Positions 7,010 through 7,117 of a DNA stretch of 7,117 nt are shown in pieces. This DNA comes from Pirellulaceae bacterium. Its GTDB lineage: Bacteria > Planctomycetota > Planctomycetia > Pirellulales > Pirellulaceae. The stretch's first letter is position 1. Each line of letters begins with the position of its first letter. The stretch covers positions 1-7,117 of the forward strand of contig JASLRF010000103.1 in NCBI GenBank assembly GCA_030744095.1, read 5' to 3'. A model generated the notes under the pieces. The model had not been told where the DNA came from. It did not search any database and was given only the letters and a program-made list of their open reading frames with translations. A program made the translations under genes and the position numbers.

Positions 7010-7117
7010 TCATGGATCGGCGGCGGCATTGCCAGCAGCGGTGGCGTTAATGGCGAGGTAGACGCGGGCGGGCGGGGTGCGAATGATTAGCGGAGCTGCT
7101 TTTCGTTCGAGGGACTG
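7010..7117 (-). CDS. Possible C-terminal end of an upstream gene (partial)
   Basis: Reading in from the right edge on the minus strand, one frame stays open for 35 codons and ends in TGA at 7010-7012, giving a C terminus that includes APLIIRTPPARVYLAINA and ends GNAAADP. The third codon positions are rich in C, in keeping with the coding genes here. I do not recognise the family. The stretch is too short to be sure it is coding. A competing plus-strand frame from ATG at 7083 also runs off the edge but has nothing in its favour. If real, this gene is on the same strand as the others but is separated from them by 312 bases and the repeats. Confidence -1.
   Translation of the reverse strand, partial: QSLERKAAPLIIRTPPARVYLAINATAAGNAAADP

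Overview
The window most likely comes from a member of the Planctomycetota, probably of the Pirellula/Rhodopirellula kind. This is inferred from gene content: a very large secreted di-heme protein related to the alpha subunit of hydrazine synthase, with the 'MPP ... WIDLGCP' cytochrome ending common in planctomycete proteins. It is not based on any marker gene. All genes I can support lie on the minus strand, so the window reads from right to left.

Right to left the layout is as follows. Positions 7010-7117 hold the possible last 35 codons of an upstream gene. Positions 6698-7009 hold no gene, but contain three copies of a 27-base element at an exact 64-base period, followed by a strong Shine-Dalgarno sequence. 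Positions 3572-6697 encode a 1041-residue exported HzsA-related protein: a beta-propeller-like N-terminal part, two CxxCH heme sites and a C-terminal Ig-like segment. Positions 3441-3571 are a short intergenic stretch with nested inverted repeats. Positions 1533-3440 encode a 635-residue exported protein with a transglutaminase-like Cys/His/Asp triad. Positions 1-1560 encode the first 520 residues of an MMPL/RND-family membrane transporter. Its probable GTG start overlaps the end of the transglutaminase gene, and it runs off the left edge.

The three main genes look like one transcription unit building an envelope-located module: a secreted multidomain c-type cytochrome, a secreted cysteine-type amidase or crosslinking enzyme, and an inner-membrane proton-driven exporter. 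What the module handles cannot be read from the sequence. The HzsA resemblance should not be taken as anammox. The neighbouring hydrazine synthase subunit genes are absent, and the tyrosine that I recall as the unusual ligand of the catalytic heme is a glutamine here. The most interesting points are this cytochrome/transglutaminase/RND grouping and the 64-base-phased repeats in front of it.
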